Assembly: GCA_003058525.1 (NCBI GenBank)
Contig: QBVD01000033.1
Location: 52,744-116,743, forward strand
Direction: 5' to 3'
From: a gamma proteobacterium symbiont of Ctena orbiculata
Lineage (GTDB): Bacteria > Pseudomonadota > Gammaproteobacteria > Chromatiales > Chromatiaceae
Length of the DNA stretch: 64,000 nt
Both the position numbers and the translations under genes were made by a program. Positions 8,433-17,385 of this stretch are shown piece by piece. The notes beneath the pieces were generated by a model. It ran no database searches, had not been told where the DNA came from, and saw nothing but the letters and a program-made list of their open reading frames with translations. The first letter of the stretch is position 1. Each line of letters begins with the position of its first letter.

Positions 8433-9982
8433 CTCACTCCGAACAACTGTTGAAAGGCGTTTTGATTCGATTCGCTGCTGAAATCGGTAAAGAGATCAAC
8501 AAACTCGGCCCTCGCCCGTTCCTGTCTCTCCAACAGCTTGCCAACGAGTATGCCCATCGCCATCAGCGCACTCGCCGGCGCACCCTCTTTCAACATCTGT
8601 TCTCCGAATTTCTGCAATGAGTTGGCCTGTACCTCCAGATCCTGAAACTCGCCCAGATTGTCAAGTATCACCTTCAGTGCCTTGATCAACTCACGGATTG
8701 CAGGTTTGGGATAGAGACTTTGAAAGAACTCCATTAAGTAACGCAGCTTTTTACAATCCTTACGGAGTTCGTGAAGCAGCTCTGCGGGCGAATCATCCCC
8801 TATGTTCAAACCATCTTTGAGCACCCGTTTGTACAGTTTTCCAATCCGTTTGTCCGCGAGTTTTGCCGTAGGACGCATCGCACTGGGTGCCTGCTCACTC
8901 TCCCCTCCCGGGGACTGCAGCCAACTGCGCCAGGCTTTCAGGTTCTTTCTGAAATGGGGCGAGTTGATTTTCTTCACCAGCCCGGCCTGCGCCAGTTTAT
9001 GATGCTGCTGCAGGAAAGCATGAAAAGGATCAAGATCCTTTTGAATCGTCTTTGGCAGGGAGGCGCGATAGTCCGGATAGTGCAGCAGATAGACATCCAG
9101 ATCCCTCGTCTCGCCGGTAATTTGTCCAATCCAGCCAAAGGCCTGTTTGAAAGGCTCCAACTGCTCCGGATCAAATACCCCTTTTATCTGGCTCATGGCA
9201 GAACGGGTACGTCGTGTGGCAACCCTCAAATCGTGCAGAAACTCACTGTCCAGATCTGCCCTGGTGCCATCGATATTGGCTTCCAGGGTATTCAGCAGGC
9301 TGAGCATGATCTGTCGAGCCGTCACATAGGCGGGCGCATCGGGATCGAGTCTGAAATTGAGCTTGGAGCTGTAATCACCCACTTTTCGCCCGACACCCAG
9401 CAGCGCATCCTCATACAGACTCTGTTCCGATGGCCGGAGTTTGAGTGATGCGAATTGTTGCTTGAGCTTGAGAAAGTCAGTCTCATAGCCCTTCAACGGC
9501 TGCAGCACGATCCGGCCATCCAAATCACCCTTCTTTTTACCCTTGACCGCACTGAACTGATTCTTCAGTAAAATAACCCTGACAACCGTCTTCTCTTCAG
9601 CATCCAAAATGCGTAAGGTGTATCGTTGTTGATTGATATTCACCATCGGCAACAATACACGCATCTCCAATACCGGCACCAGGCATTCCCGGACAGGACC
9701 CTGAGGAATATCCTGTACAAATCCGGGAGGTGATTCGATGGATTGGCAGGCAATTTGTTGATGACTTTTTCGATTCACCCAACACAGCCTGTCCATTTCC
9801 CCCCGTTCTTGGAGCAACTCGCCGCCTGCTTGCCAGACACGCCAGTCAAAACTATCAAAATAGGTCTGTCTCACCTTGACCGGGGAATCTACAGATAAAC
9901 GATAGGTTTCAGAGAGAACCTTACGGAGCCCATCCAGATCGAGCTCGTCAGGTAGCATGTAGGTAAGTGGATGTTGTGCCAT
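8429..9982 (-). CDS. CHAD-domain protein with degenerate CYTH-like N-terminus
   Basis: The 517-residue product has a C-terminal CHAD domain (about 215-510) with two helical repeats carrying the signature basic/His pattern (LHDLRVATRRTRS and LHELRKDCKKLRY). CHAD domains bind inorganic polyphosphate through these Arg/Lys/His residues. The N-terminal ~200 residues resemble a CYTH triphosphate-tunnel fold (YFDSFDWRVWQAGGEL), but I do not see the ExExK motif, so it is likely not catalytic. The stop overlaps the start of the ParA-like gene. The pair would suit polyphosphate-granule binding and positioning, but that is inference. Confidence 0.88.
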   Translation of the reverse strand: MAQHPLTYMLPDELDLDGLRKVLSETYRLSVDSPVKVRQTYFDSFDWRVWQAGGELLQERGEMDRLCWVNRKSHQQIACQSIESPPGFVQDIPQGPVRECLVPVLEMRVLLPMVNINQQRYTLRILDAEEKTVVRVILLKNQFSAVKGKKKGDLDGRIVLQPLKGYETDFLKLKQQFASLKLRPSEQSLYEDALLGVGRKVGDYSSKLNFRLDPDAPAYVTARQIMLSLLNTLEANIDGTRADLDSEFLHDLRVATRRTRSAMSQIKGVFDPEQLEPFKQAFGWIGQITGETRDLDVYLLHYPDYRASLPKTIQKDLDPFHAFLQQHHKLAQAGLVKKINSPHFRKNLKAWRSWLQSPGGESEQAPSAMRPTAKLADKRIGKLYKRVLKDGLNIGDDSPAELLHELRKDCKKLRYLMEFFQSLYPKPAIRELIKALKVILDNLGEFQDLEVQANSLQKFGEQMLKEGAPASALMAMGILVGKLLERQERARAEFVDLFTDFSSESNQNAFQQLFGVR

Positions 9983-10077
9983 GGGACAACCTCAGATTTA
10001 ACGAACCAAGAGAGTAACTGACCCGGCTGGATGTGACAATTACCAGTGTCAGAACTGTTCCCTATCCACCTTATCTA

Positions 10078-12741
10078 TTACTGATCATCAGCGGCTTCTG
10101 CCAGGCATTTGCTGACTATCTCATAGACATCTTTCGAAATCTCGGAATGAGACAGGACACGCTCGAATTGCGCGTGCATCAATGCCTGACGCTGATCGTC
10201 ATAACGGCGCCAGCGACTCATGATCCGCATCATCCTGGCTGCTATTTGCGGATTCAATCTATCAAGCGTGATGACCTGATCGGCCAGAAATTCGTAGCCT
10301 GATCCGTCAATCCTGTGAAACGCACTGATATTCATACTGCAGAAGACACCGATGAGACTGCGAACCTTGTTCGGATTCCGCAGGGAAAAGGCGGCGTGGT
10401 TCATCAACGCCCGGACCCGTTGCAATGTCCCGGGCAGGCGGGAATTCGCCTGTACCGCAAACCACTTATCCATGACCAGCGGCTCGTCAATCCATCGCTT
10501 CTCAAAGGTGGCTAGAGCGAGATCCCTCTCGGGGCAATCGGTATTCGCCAGACTGCTGAGCGCCGCCATCACGTCGGTCATGTTGTCTGCCTTCTCGAAT
10601 TGTTCAAAGCAGAGCTTGTGGATCTCCGATTCATGCAATTGCATAAGATAGTCCAGGGCCAGATTTCTTAATCTTCGCCGGGCTATGGATACCGGATCAA
10701 TATCGTATGGAGATTGAGACCCATTCTGCTGGTAGACCGCCAACAAGCGCCGGCGTAAACGGTTGGCCAATGCATGCCTGAGCCATTCTCTGACATGATG
10801 GATCGCTTCTACATCGACAATCTCCATCTGGTCACCCAATGTGGATTCACCGGGAAGCTGCAATACTTCACTCAACAGCGCCTTGTCCGCGGTCTCATTG
10901 CTTAGCGCGGCCTCAAAGGCCTTCACCAGACCTTCAGCCAGCTCCAGGGTCTTACCTGCTCGATAGTCAGCCACCAGATTCAACAGGGTTCTCTGTGCCA
11001 GTGCCTGGGAAGCATCCCATCGATTGAAAGGATCCGTGTCCCTGGCCATCAGAAACATCAACTCCTCATCTGTCGCAGGGTATCGCAGCTTCACCGGCGC
11101 CGAGAATCCCCTCAACAGGGAGGGTACAGGCTTTTCATCTAGGCCGACAAAGGTAAACTGCTGATCTGCTTCAGACAGTTCAAGCAGTCGCCGGGTACCT
11201 TGTGGTTCCGCCTCATTCTGCAACTGCAACTGCAGCTCTCTTCCCTCGTTGTTCAGCAGGGCAATTTCAAGCGGTATATGGAAGGGCTTTTTATTCTGCT
11301 GTCCCGGTGTATCCGGGCAGTGTTGGCGGAATCGGAGTCGATAGCTGCCCTGCTGTACTTTATACTCGGCTTCCACCTCGACCACCGGCGTACCCGACTG
11401 GCTGTACCAGAGACGAAACTGGCTCAGATCCCGGCCACTGGCATCCTCCATGCACCGAACAAAGTCATCGGTGGTGACGGCCTCACCGTCATGGCGCTGA
11501 AAATAGAGATCCGTTGCTTTTCTATAGAGGCCGGGCCCGAGAAGATTCGCTTGCATGCGCACCACCTCAGCCCCTTTCTCATAAACCGTCACAGTGTAGA
11601 AATTGTTGATCTCAATATAGCTGTCCGGACGCACCGGATGGGCCATCGGACCTGCATCTTCGGCGAACTGATGGTTGCGCAAAAGGCGCACATCCTCGAT
11701 TCGTTTTACCCCGCGTGATCCCATATCAGCGGAGAACTCCTGGTCACGGTAAACGGTCAGCCCCTCTTTCAGACTGAGCTGAAACCAGTCGCGGCAGGTG
11801 ATCCGGTTACCCGTCCAGTTATGGAAATATTCATGGGCGATAACCCCTTCGATACCCTGGTAGTCGTTATCCGTGGCGGTATCGGCGCGGGCCAGCACAT
11901 ATTTTGAATTGAATATATTGAGGCCCTTGTTCTCCATGGCACCCATGTTGAAATCGTTTACCGCCACGATCATATAGATATCCAGGTCATACTCACGTCC
12001 ATACTGTGCTTCATCCCAGGCCATGGCCTTTTTCAATGAGCCCATGGCATGACCGCATTTATCGATGTTCTCGGACTCCACATAGATTCGCAGGTCGACC
12101 TCCCTGCCGGAACAGGTGGTATAGCGATCCTGCTGAAATTGTAAATTGCCGGCGACCATGGCAAACAGATAGCAGGGTTTGGGAAAGGGGTCCTTCCAAC
12201 TCACCTGGTGGCGGCCATCCTCCAGTTCCCGCTCATCGACACAATTCCCATTCGCAAGCATTACAGGGTAATCAGTTTGGCTGGCGATGATGGTGGTACT
12301 GAAGCGTGCCATCACATCCGGCCGATCGAGATAGTAGGTGATACGCCTGAAACCCTCGGCCTCACACTGAGTGCAATAGAGCCCGCCTGAGCGATAGAGA
12401 CCTTCGAGGTTGGTGTTTTGTTGTGGATAGATAGCAACCTGCGTGGTCAGGGTAAAACGCTCCGGAACATTGGGAACGATCAATGATCTCTCATCAACCT
12501 GATAGGCCTCCTTCCCGAGTGGCTGGTCATCCAACTCAATTCTTTGCAGCAGCAACGCTTCACCATCCAGCTTCAACTCAGGTTTGATGGCTTCACTGGC
12601 CGGATTTTTTCGAATATGCAATCGACTTGTAACATACGTTGACTCATCCTGCAGATTAATAACCAGCTCTACTTCATCAATGAGGTATTCCGGTGGATGG
12701 TAATCCTTTAAATTAATGGTTTTGGCATTTTTTGTTCGCAT
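10078..12741 (-). CDS. pepN: Aminopeptidase N (M1 family)
   Basis: The 887-residue product matches the bacterial PepN length. It has the substrate-binding GAMEN motif (GAMENKGLNIFN) and the zinc site HEYFHNWTGNRI with the downstream Glu in LKEGLTVYRDQEF. A C-terminal alpha-helical domain follows from about residue 540. It is a cytoplasmic broad-specificity aminopeptidase that finishes peptide turnover. It is monocistronic and separated from grxC by a 435-base AT-rich gap, in which its own promoter should lie. Confidence 0.97.
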   Translation of the reverse strand: MRTKNAKTINLKDYHPPEYLIDEVELVINLQDESTYVTSRLHIRKNPASEAIKPELKLDGEALLLQRIELDDQPLGKEAYQVDERSLIVPNVPERFTLTTQVAIYPQQNTNLEGLYRSGGLYCTQCEAEGFRRITYYLDRPDVMARFSTTIIASQTDYPVMLANGNCVDERELEDGRHQVSWKDPFPKPCYLFAMVAGNLQFQQDRYTTCSGREVDLRIYVESENIDKCGHAMGSLKKAMAWDEAQYGREYDLDIYMIVAVNDFNMGAMENKGLNIFNSKYVLARADTATDNDYQGIEGVIAHEYFHNWTGNRITCRDWFQLSLKEGLTVYRDQEFSADMGSRGVKRIEDVRLLRNHQFAEDAGPMAHPVRPDSYIEINNFYTVTVYEKGAEVVRMQANLLGPGLYRKATDLYFQRHDGEAVTTDDFVRCMEDASGRDLSQFRLWYSQSGTPVVEVEAEYKVQQGSYRLRFRQHCPDTPGQQNKKPFHIPLEIALLNNEGRELQLQLQNEAEPQGTRRLLELSEADQQFTFVGLDEKPVPSLLRGFSAPVKLRYPATDEELMFLMARDTDPFNRWDASQALAQRTLLNLVADYRAGKTLELAEGLVKAFEAALSNETADKALLSEVLQLPGESTLGDQMEIVDVEAIHHVREWLRHALANRLRRRLLAVYQQNGSQSPYDIDPVSIARRRLRNLALDYLMQLHESEIHKLCFEQFEKADNMTDVMAALSSLANTDCPERDLALATFEKRWIDEPLVMDKWFAVQANSRLPGTLQRVRALMNHAAFSLRNPNKVRSLIGVFCSMNISAFHRIDGSGYEFLADQVITLDRLNPQIAARMMRIMSRWRRYDDQRQALMHAQFERVLSHSEISKDVYEIVSKCLAEAADDQ

Positions 12742-13176
12742 CGGTTGGTATCACCTATTCTGAGATCTGCAGGCCGGGAACAGAGAGTCGGTTCAGTAAC
12801 TCAGGTCTGAATCCATTCATTTTCCTATAATAGTCCGGGACGATAAACGCTGAGTTATTGGCTGATATTCAGCGGCTGAGGGAGTCCAAGTGATTCCGGC
12901 GCCACAAACCATTATGTATGGATAATCAAACTCATTGCCACTCGCGAATGCGACAGCCAAACAGATCAAATAATGGATGGAGATACACACTATTACCACT
13001 ATACTGATCTGCTAAATGATTAAAGTAATATAAACACCATTCGTTTGTGCCTGTCGTAGAACTTGTTTTCTTCTGCTGATAGGATAGACAGGATGGATAA
13101 TATTTTTTTATTTTCCTTTTTTTACAAATAGTTAGGTATAATATACTTGCAATCTGGTGCCGAGGAATAGGGTTTT
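12742..13176. other. 435-base divergent intergenic region pepN/grxC
   Basis: It should contain both promoters. The only clear element is a perfect TATAAT at 13137-13142 in front of grxC; no good -35 lies 16-18 bases upstream, so a promoter there needs an activator or is weak. A 60-codon minus-strand frame inside has no ribosome site and is not called. Confidence 0.4.
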
Positions 13177-13440
13177 ATGCCAAATGTCGTCATGTATTCA
13201 ACCGCCATCTGCCCCTATTGTGTTCGGGCCAAGCATCTGTTGGAAAATAAAGGTGTCGCATACGAGGAAATTCGCATCGAACACAATCATGATGTGATGC
13301 AGGAAATGTTGCGCCGCAGCAACAGACACACTGTTCCGCAGATTTTCATTGATGACTATCATGTTGGTGGCTACGATGACCTCGCCTCGCTGGAAATATC
13401 GGGTCAACTCGATCTCTTACTGGGTAGATCAGAGGAATGA
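13177..13440 (+). CDS. grxC: Glutaredoxin 3
   Basis: The 87-residue protein has the dithiol active site CPYC at about residues 12-15, the cis-Pro loop TVPQIF and the glutathione-binding GGYDD, all in the expected order. It reduces disulfides with glutathione in the cytoplasm. A GAGG ribosome site precedes the ATG. The stop overlaps the next gene's start (ATGA), so grxC and hslR form one operon. Confidence 0.95.
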   Translation: MPNVVMYSTAICPYCVRAKHLLENKGVAYEEIRIEHNHDVMQEMLRRSNRHTVPQIFIDDYHVGGYDDLASLEISGQLDLLLGRSEE

Positions 13441-13847
13441 ATCAATCCCTTGATCAAGCACCCCAAAAAGTCCGCCTGGATAAGTGGTTGTGGGCTGCAC
13501 GCTTTTTCAAGACCCGCCAGATCGCCTGTGAAGCGATTACCGGCGGTAAAGTGCATCTCAATGGCCAGCGGACCAAACCCGGTAAGGAGATCAAAGCAGG
13601 ATCGCAACTTCGAATCCACAAAGGCGCCTTGGAGTGGGATATAACGGTGCGGGTGTTAGCGACTAAAAGAAGACCGGCATCGGAGGCACGCTGTTTCTAT
13701 GATGAAACGGCGGAAAGTATCGAGCGCAGGGAAAAGATAACAGAGATACAGCGGCTCGAACGCTCAATGTCGCCCAGAACGGATCATGGCAAACCCAACA
13801 AGAAGCAGCGGCGCATGATTCACCGATTCACCGGAAAATCCAGTTAA
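13437..13847 (+). CDS. hslR: Hsp15, S4-domain ribosome-associated heat-shock protein
   Basis: The 136-residue protein begins with an S4 RNA-binding domain (VRLDKWLWAARFFKTRQIA ... GGKVHLNG) and ends in a highly basic tail (KPNKKQRRMIHRF), as in E. coli Hsp15. The family rescues free 50S subunits carrying stalled nascent chains. It is translationally coupled to grxC. A possible third gene of the operon follows after 13 bases. Confidence 0.93.
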   Translation: MNQSLDQAPQKVRLDKWLWAARFFKTRQIACEAITGGKVHLNGQRTKPGKEIKAGSQLRIHKGALEWDITVRVLATKRRPASEARCFYDETAESIERREKITEIQRLERSMSPRTDHGKPNKKQRRMIHRFTGKSS

Positions 13848-13860
13848 CTAGGGCCTAGCA

Positions 13861-14316
13861 ATGGACCAGGATGCTTTCCGTCGAACATATCGAGAAATGA
13901 ATGAGCGCATCTGTGCTTATGAAAAAAGTATCCTGTCTCGCCATTGCTCATGTTCACAATCTAAAAAACTCTGTATCGCTGAACGTGAGGGTGTTCATTG
14001 CGTTTCAGATGAAGCATTGCAACAGTGCCAGGAACTACTGGAAACACTCCGTCATCAGGCCAGGTTTGCCCTGAAATCAAACGATGACAAGGCAGTTCTT
14101 TCGCATGGCAAGGCGATGCGGCTTCAGGTGGGAGGATTGCGGGGTCTCTTCACCGCAATACATCCGGAACACCCAATACCTGAACTTATCGACGATATCT
14201 TTGAATTGATCAACAAAGCTACGACACTCTATGGGCGATTGGAGAATCTGCCGTACCAAACCCTCATTCAGCAGGTATCCGCCTACAAAGGCAGGCAGCG
14301 TGGTAATCACCGTTAA
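13861..14316 (+). CDS. Uncharacterized Cys-containing helical protein
   Basis: The 151-residue product has no signal or membrane segment. Near the N-terminus is a cysteine group C-S-C-x7-C-x9-C (about residues 30-49) that could bind a metal or a cluster, followed by two His and a helical remainder. I do not recognise the family. It follows hslR by 13 bases and is convergent with dsrS, the two stop codons overlapping by 4 bases. The nearness to dsr and the cysteines make a redox or sulfur role possible, but nothing proves it. Confidence 0.75.
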   Translation: MDQDAFRRTYREMNERICAYEKSILSRHCSCSQSKKLCIAEREGVHCVSDEALQQCQELLETLRHQARFALKSNDDKAVLSHGKAMRLQVGGLRGLFTAIHPEHPIPELIDDIFELINKATTLYGRLENLPYQTLIQQVSAYKGRQRGNHR

Positions 14317-15431
14317 CCACCCTGAAATCGCTGCAAAAGTTGCTTCAACCGTTCAGATACTGGTGCCAATTTCTTACGCATCAGTGAGCCAATCGCATCG
14401 GTATTAGACAATACCGGCCTGACGATCCCATAGCCAAGACCGGACAATAGATAGAGGCTGCGTATTTCTGTCTCCCGCCGGCTGACAGCGTCGCGGCAGG
14501 CAACAAATGCATCACTACACAATCCATCCGCTTCAGCTTCAAGCTCTTCCAGGGTCAGATCGGGATCACCTGTTGGCCGAAGCGATTGCAGATATTCACG
14601 AACAACATCGAGCAGTGTCGCCACAACATCCTGATTGGCCGGTTTCTCGATGACTGTCAGCACGGTGGAAATAAAACCCTGGCCGGGTGATGAGTGGATC
14701 CGTAACAGCTGTGCGGCAAAGGGATTGCCCTGTTCCGACAATGGAAGCAGCGCGGCCTTCTCATGATCAGTCATAGACCCTGGCACCGACTCCACCGGCA
14801 GATCGTCCGGCAATGCCGCGAGAAAACCGAGATAGTAGGTCGGTTTGCGTTGACAGCGCTTCCACAGACTGACCTTCTCCTGTTCACTGATCAAACCGGG
14901 CTGCAATATCAATCGTAAGCTCTCAATGATCACCATCGATTCAGTTTCAAAGGGGAGATAGTCGAGCAGAAACCGGGCCAATTCCGGTCCCATACTGCCG
15001 TCCACGATCTGTGGGTTATCCAGCATTCGACGCGCATTGTCAGGATCCTGGCTGATCCACCAGGCACGTCTGGCCAACTCGTCTGTTATGCCCTTGGCGC
15101 AGGTAAAGGCCACCACGGCTTCAGGCTCTCCTAGCAGCAGCAATTGCTCGAGATTATCGTCACGGGTCTGACCCATGCGGCTCCAGCGCTTGAGATAGAC
15201 GGGGTAACCGCCGGGAGAGCCCTGCACATGGCCGGACAGCAGCTCACGCACCTTGCGTAGATAGAGGTCGTCACGGCAATTTGGATTGAGGATTATTCTG
15301 GATTCACCCCTTTCAGACAACCCAAACAGGGTCATGGAGGATTCGTCAATGCGTATCGCTTGCGGCTTGTTTGCCAGCAACACATTCAGGCGTAGCGAAT
15401 CCTCACTCGTCAGCTCCATATCAGACAACAA
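14313..15431 (-). CDS. dsrS: DsrS, cytoplasmic protein of the dsr operon
   Basis: The 372-residue soluble, mostly helical protein without recognised catalytic motifs is the last gene of the dsr cluster, the position and approximate size of A. vinosum DsrS. Its exact biochemical role is not known; in A. vinosum it affects Dsr protein levels. It starts 65 bases after dsrR. Its stop overlaps the convergent gene's stop, so there is no room for a dedicated terminator and transcription runs into antisense of the neighbour. Confidence 0.85.
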   Translation of the reverse strand: MLSDMELTSEDSLRLNVLLANKPQAIRIDESSMTLFGLSERGESRIILNPNCRDDLYLRKVRELLSGHVQGSPGGYPVYLKRWSRMGQTRDDNLEQLLLLGEPEAVVAFTCAKGITDELARRAWWISQDPDNARRMLDNPQIVDGSMGPELARFLLDYLPFETESMVIIESLRLILQPGLISEQEKVSLWKRCQRKPTYYLGFLAALPDDLPVESVPGSMTDHEKAALLPLSEQGNPFAAQLLRIHSSPGQGFISTVLTVIEKPANQDVVATLLDVVREYLQSLRPTGDPDLTLEELEAEADGLCSDAFVACRDAVSRRETEIRSLYLLSGLGYGIVRPVLSNTDAIGSLMRKKLAPVSERLKQLLQRFQGG

Positions 15432-15496
15432 TTCCTGTTTCTTTCGAAGCCAACGGGAATTTCATTCCACGCATAATCATGTTCAGGCTGTCTGTT

Positions 15497-15817
15497 CTAT
15501 TGAACAGGTTCTTTCGGAGGCGTGTAGTTGCTGTCTTTAGGATTGATGAAAATGAATTGGCTCTCTCCATCGTCCAATTCAGCGAAGTCCATGGTTGTCT
15601 CATCGAGCAGGGAGAAATACTCAGGCTCCATAATCACACTGACCCCTTCGGAATCGAACTGAATATCGTCATCCTTGGCATCGTCGAATCCCATCAGATA
15701 GTCAAATGAGCCATCCTCTTTCTTCTGTGCGGCGAAACGCAGGGCCATACCTTCGGTGCCGCCCATTTTTGCCGCCTGTTGTATCTGTTGCGCTGCCCGA
15801 GGTGTTATCTTAAACAT
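15497..15817 (-). CDS. dsrR: DsrR, A-type scaffold-like protein without cysteines
   Basis: The 106-residue protein has the IscA/HesB fold pattern (FKITPRAAQQIQQAA at the N-terminus, GMALRF) but contains no cysteine at all, so the three cluster ligands of IscA are missing. This is exactly the described property of DsrR, which in A. vinosum does not bind Fe-S but influences dsr gene expression after transcription. It follows dsrN by 34 bases. The identity rests on the fold, the missing Cys and the position between dsrN and dsrS. Confidence 0.92.
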   Translation of the reverse strand: MFKITPRAAQQIQQAAKMGGTEGMALRFAAQKKEDGSFDYLMGFDDAKDDDIQFDSEGVSVIMEPEYFSLLDETTMDFAELDDGESQFIFINPKDSNYTPPKEPVQ

Positions 15818-15851
15818 CTGTCACCTGTTTGAATTTTGCAGTTACAGTAGT

Positions 15852-17267
15852 TTATCCCTTGTTTTTAAACGCATCCACATGCGCCACAAATCGCTGAACC
15901 CAATTGTTTCCGCCCACATTTCTCATATGCGTATAGCTCGCCAGCAGGTTTTTGTAGATATAACCGTCAAACTCACCGTTGATACCAGCGCCACGCTCCA
16001 CCCGGTACATAAAATCATTTTCATCACATTCAAAGGACTCCAGCGATGAATAGTGGAACTCGTGCGCATGGATCAGCCGATTCGTTTCATCCTCCGCCAG
16101 CTGGGGCCAAGGCCCCCTGCCGGTATCGCGCAAACGCACATAACCCCTACCCTGTGGTTTTTCGTACATCCGGGTGTCAGCCGGTATCACGCCAACCATT
16201 CTACATTTTTTGGCTCCCCAGGTAAGGCTTCGGGTCAGATAGATCAAACCACCGCACTCCGCATACACCGGTCCACCCTGTTCCACATACTCCGAAATCC
16301 CATCCCGCATCGGGCGGTTCGCCTCGAGCGCCTCCATGGCCATTTCCGGAAAGCCTCCACCTAAGAAAAGCCCATCGATTTCAGGTAGTTCTTTATCATT
16401 CAAAGTGTCGATTTCTATCAACTCCACACCCAGTGCACGAAACTTGTCCAGATCATCCGGATAATAGAAGCCAAACGCCTTGTCACGTGCAATAGCGATT
16501 CTAAGTGGATTTATTGGCAGTGAATAGGACGAAGTTCGTGTGGTATTGATGGGGTGTATTGAGGATTTCGCCGCAATTTGAATCACTTTTTCAATATCGA
16601 CATGCTGCTCAACGGTTTCTGCCAGCAGTTGGATAATCTGCTCTGATGTCTCACTCTCATTGCTTGGAATCAATCCCAGGTGTCGCTCATCGATCTGCAG
16701 CCGGCTGTCTGCCTGTATAGCGCCCAACACCGGAATATCCGTGTAGTGTTCGACGACCTGTATCAGCTTGGATTGATGCCTGCTCCCCCCAACCTGATTA
16801 AGAATCACACCTGCTAATTCGATGCTCCGGTCAAATGCCTGATAACCCAACAATAACGGGGCGATGCCTCGAGTCATGCCACGGCAGTTGATGACCAGTA
16901 TCACCGGCGTGTTTAAAAAGGCTGCCATCGCGGCGTTGCTGTTGGAGCCTTCGATATCCACACCATCAAAAAGCCCCTTATTACCTTCGATAAGGGCCAT
17001 CTCTCTGCCACTCATATAATTGGCGTAGTTATGTAGAATCTCGTCTCTGGTCTGTGTGTAAAAATCAAGATTATAGCAATCCCTGCCTGCGGCGGCGGAG
17101 AGCCACAAAGGATCGATATAGTCAGGTCCTTTCTTGAATGGCTGTAGTGCGATTCCACGTTTGATCAAAACTCTGACCAGACCGATGGCCAGAGTTGTCT
17201 TGCCGGAGGATTTATGGGCGGCTGATAGATATATCGCTGACACAGGAAACCATCGATAGAGGATCAA
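15852..17267 (-). CDS. dsrN: DsrN, siroheme amidase (CobB/CbiA-like)
   Basis: The protein of about 460-470 residues begins with a dethiobiotin-synthetase-like P-loop (SAAHKSSGKTT) and ends with a class I glutamine amidotransferase domain whose nucleophile is the Cys of VYAECGGLIYLT, as in cobyrinate a,c-diamide synthase. In A. vinosum DsrN amidates siroheme to the siroamide used by DsrAB. The start is uncertain: a TTG at 17267 or a GTG at 17243 (giving MSAIYLSAAHK); neither has a strong ribosome site. A terminator-like hairpin separates it from dsrP, so expression may be lower than that of the upstream dsr genes. Confidence 0.92.
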   Translation of the reverse strand: MILYRWFPVSAIYLSAAHKSSGKTTLAIGLVRVLIKRGIALQPFKKGPDYIDPLWLSAAAGRDCYNLDFYTQTRDEILHNYANYMSGREMALIEGNKGLFDGVDIEGSNSNAAMAAFLNTPVILVINCRGMTRGIAPLLLGYQAFDRSIELAGVILNQVGGSRHQSKLIQVVEHYTDIPVLGAIQADSRLQIDERHLGLIPSNESETSEQIIQLLAETVEQHVDIEKVIQIAAKSSIHPINTTRTSSYSLPINPLRIAIARDKAFGFYYPDDLDKFRALGVELIEIDTLNDKELPEIDGLFLGGGFPEMAMEALEANRPMRDGISEYVEQGGPVYAECGGLIYLTRSLTWGAKKCRMVGVIPADTRMYEKPQGRGYVRLRDTGRGPWPQLAEDETNRLIHAHEFHYSSLESFECDENDFMYRVERGAGINGEFDGYIYKNLLASYTHMRNVGGNNWVQRFVAHVDAFKNKG

Positions 17268-17329
17268 TCACACTCAACAGGGGCAGGTTGGTATACCCTT
17301 TACAGGAGACCATCCTACCTTGTAGATAA

Positions 17330-17362
17330 AAAATCCACCACCGGCAAGCGGTGATGGATTTT
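17330..17362 (-). terminator. Terminator-like hairpin between dsrP and dsrN
   Basis: On the minus strand a 14-bp stem with one G-U wobble and a 5-nt loop is followed by U6AUCU, the form of a rho-independent terminator. It lies 24 bases past the dsrP stop, inside the dsr operon. It would cut most transcripts after dsrP, or act as a 3' stabilizing structure, with partial read-through into dsrNRS. Confidence 0.75.
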
Positions 17363-17385
17363 CAGCAGTAATTCCGTCTGAAGGG

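Noticed and set aside
15497..15817. IscA Fe-S scaffold
   Set aside because: The fold is A-type, but there is no cysteine, so it matches DsrR, which does not bind clusters.
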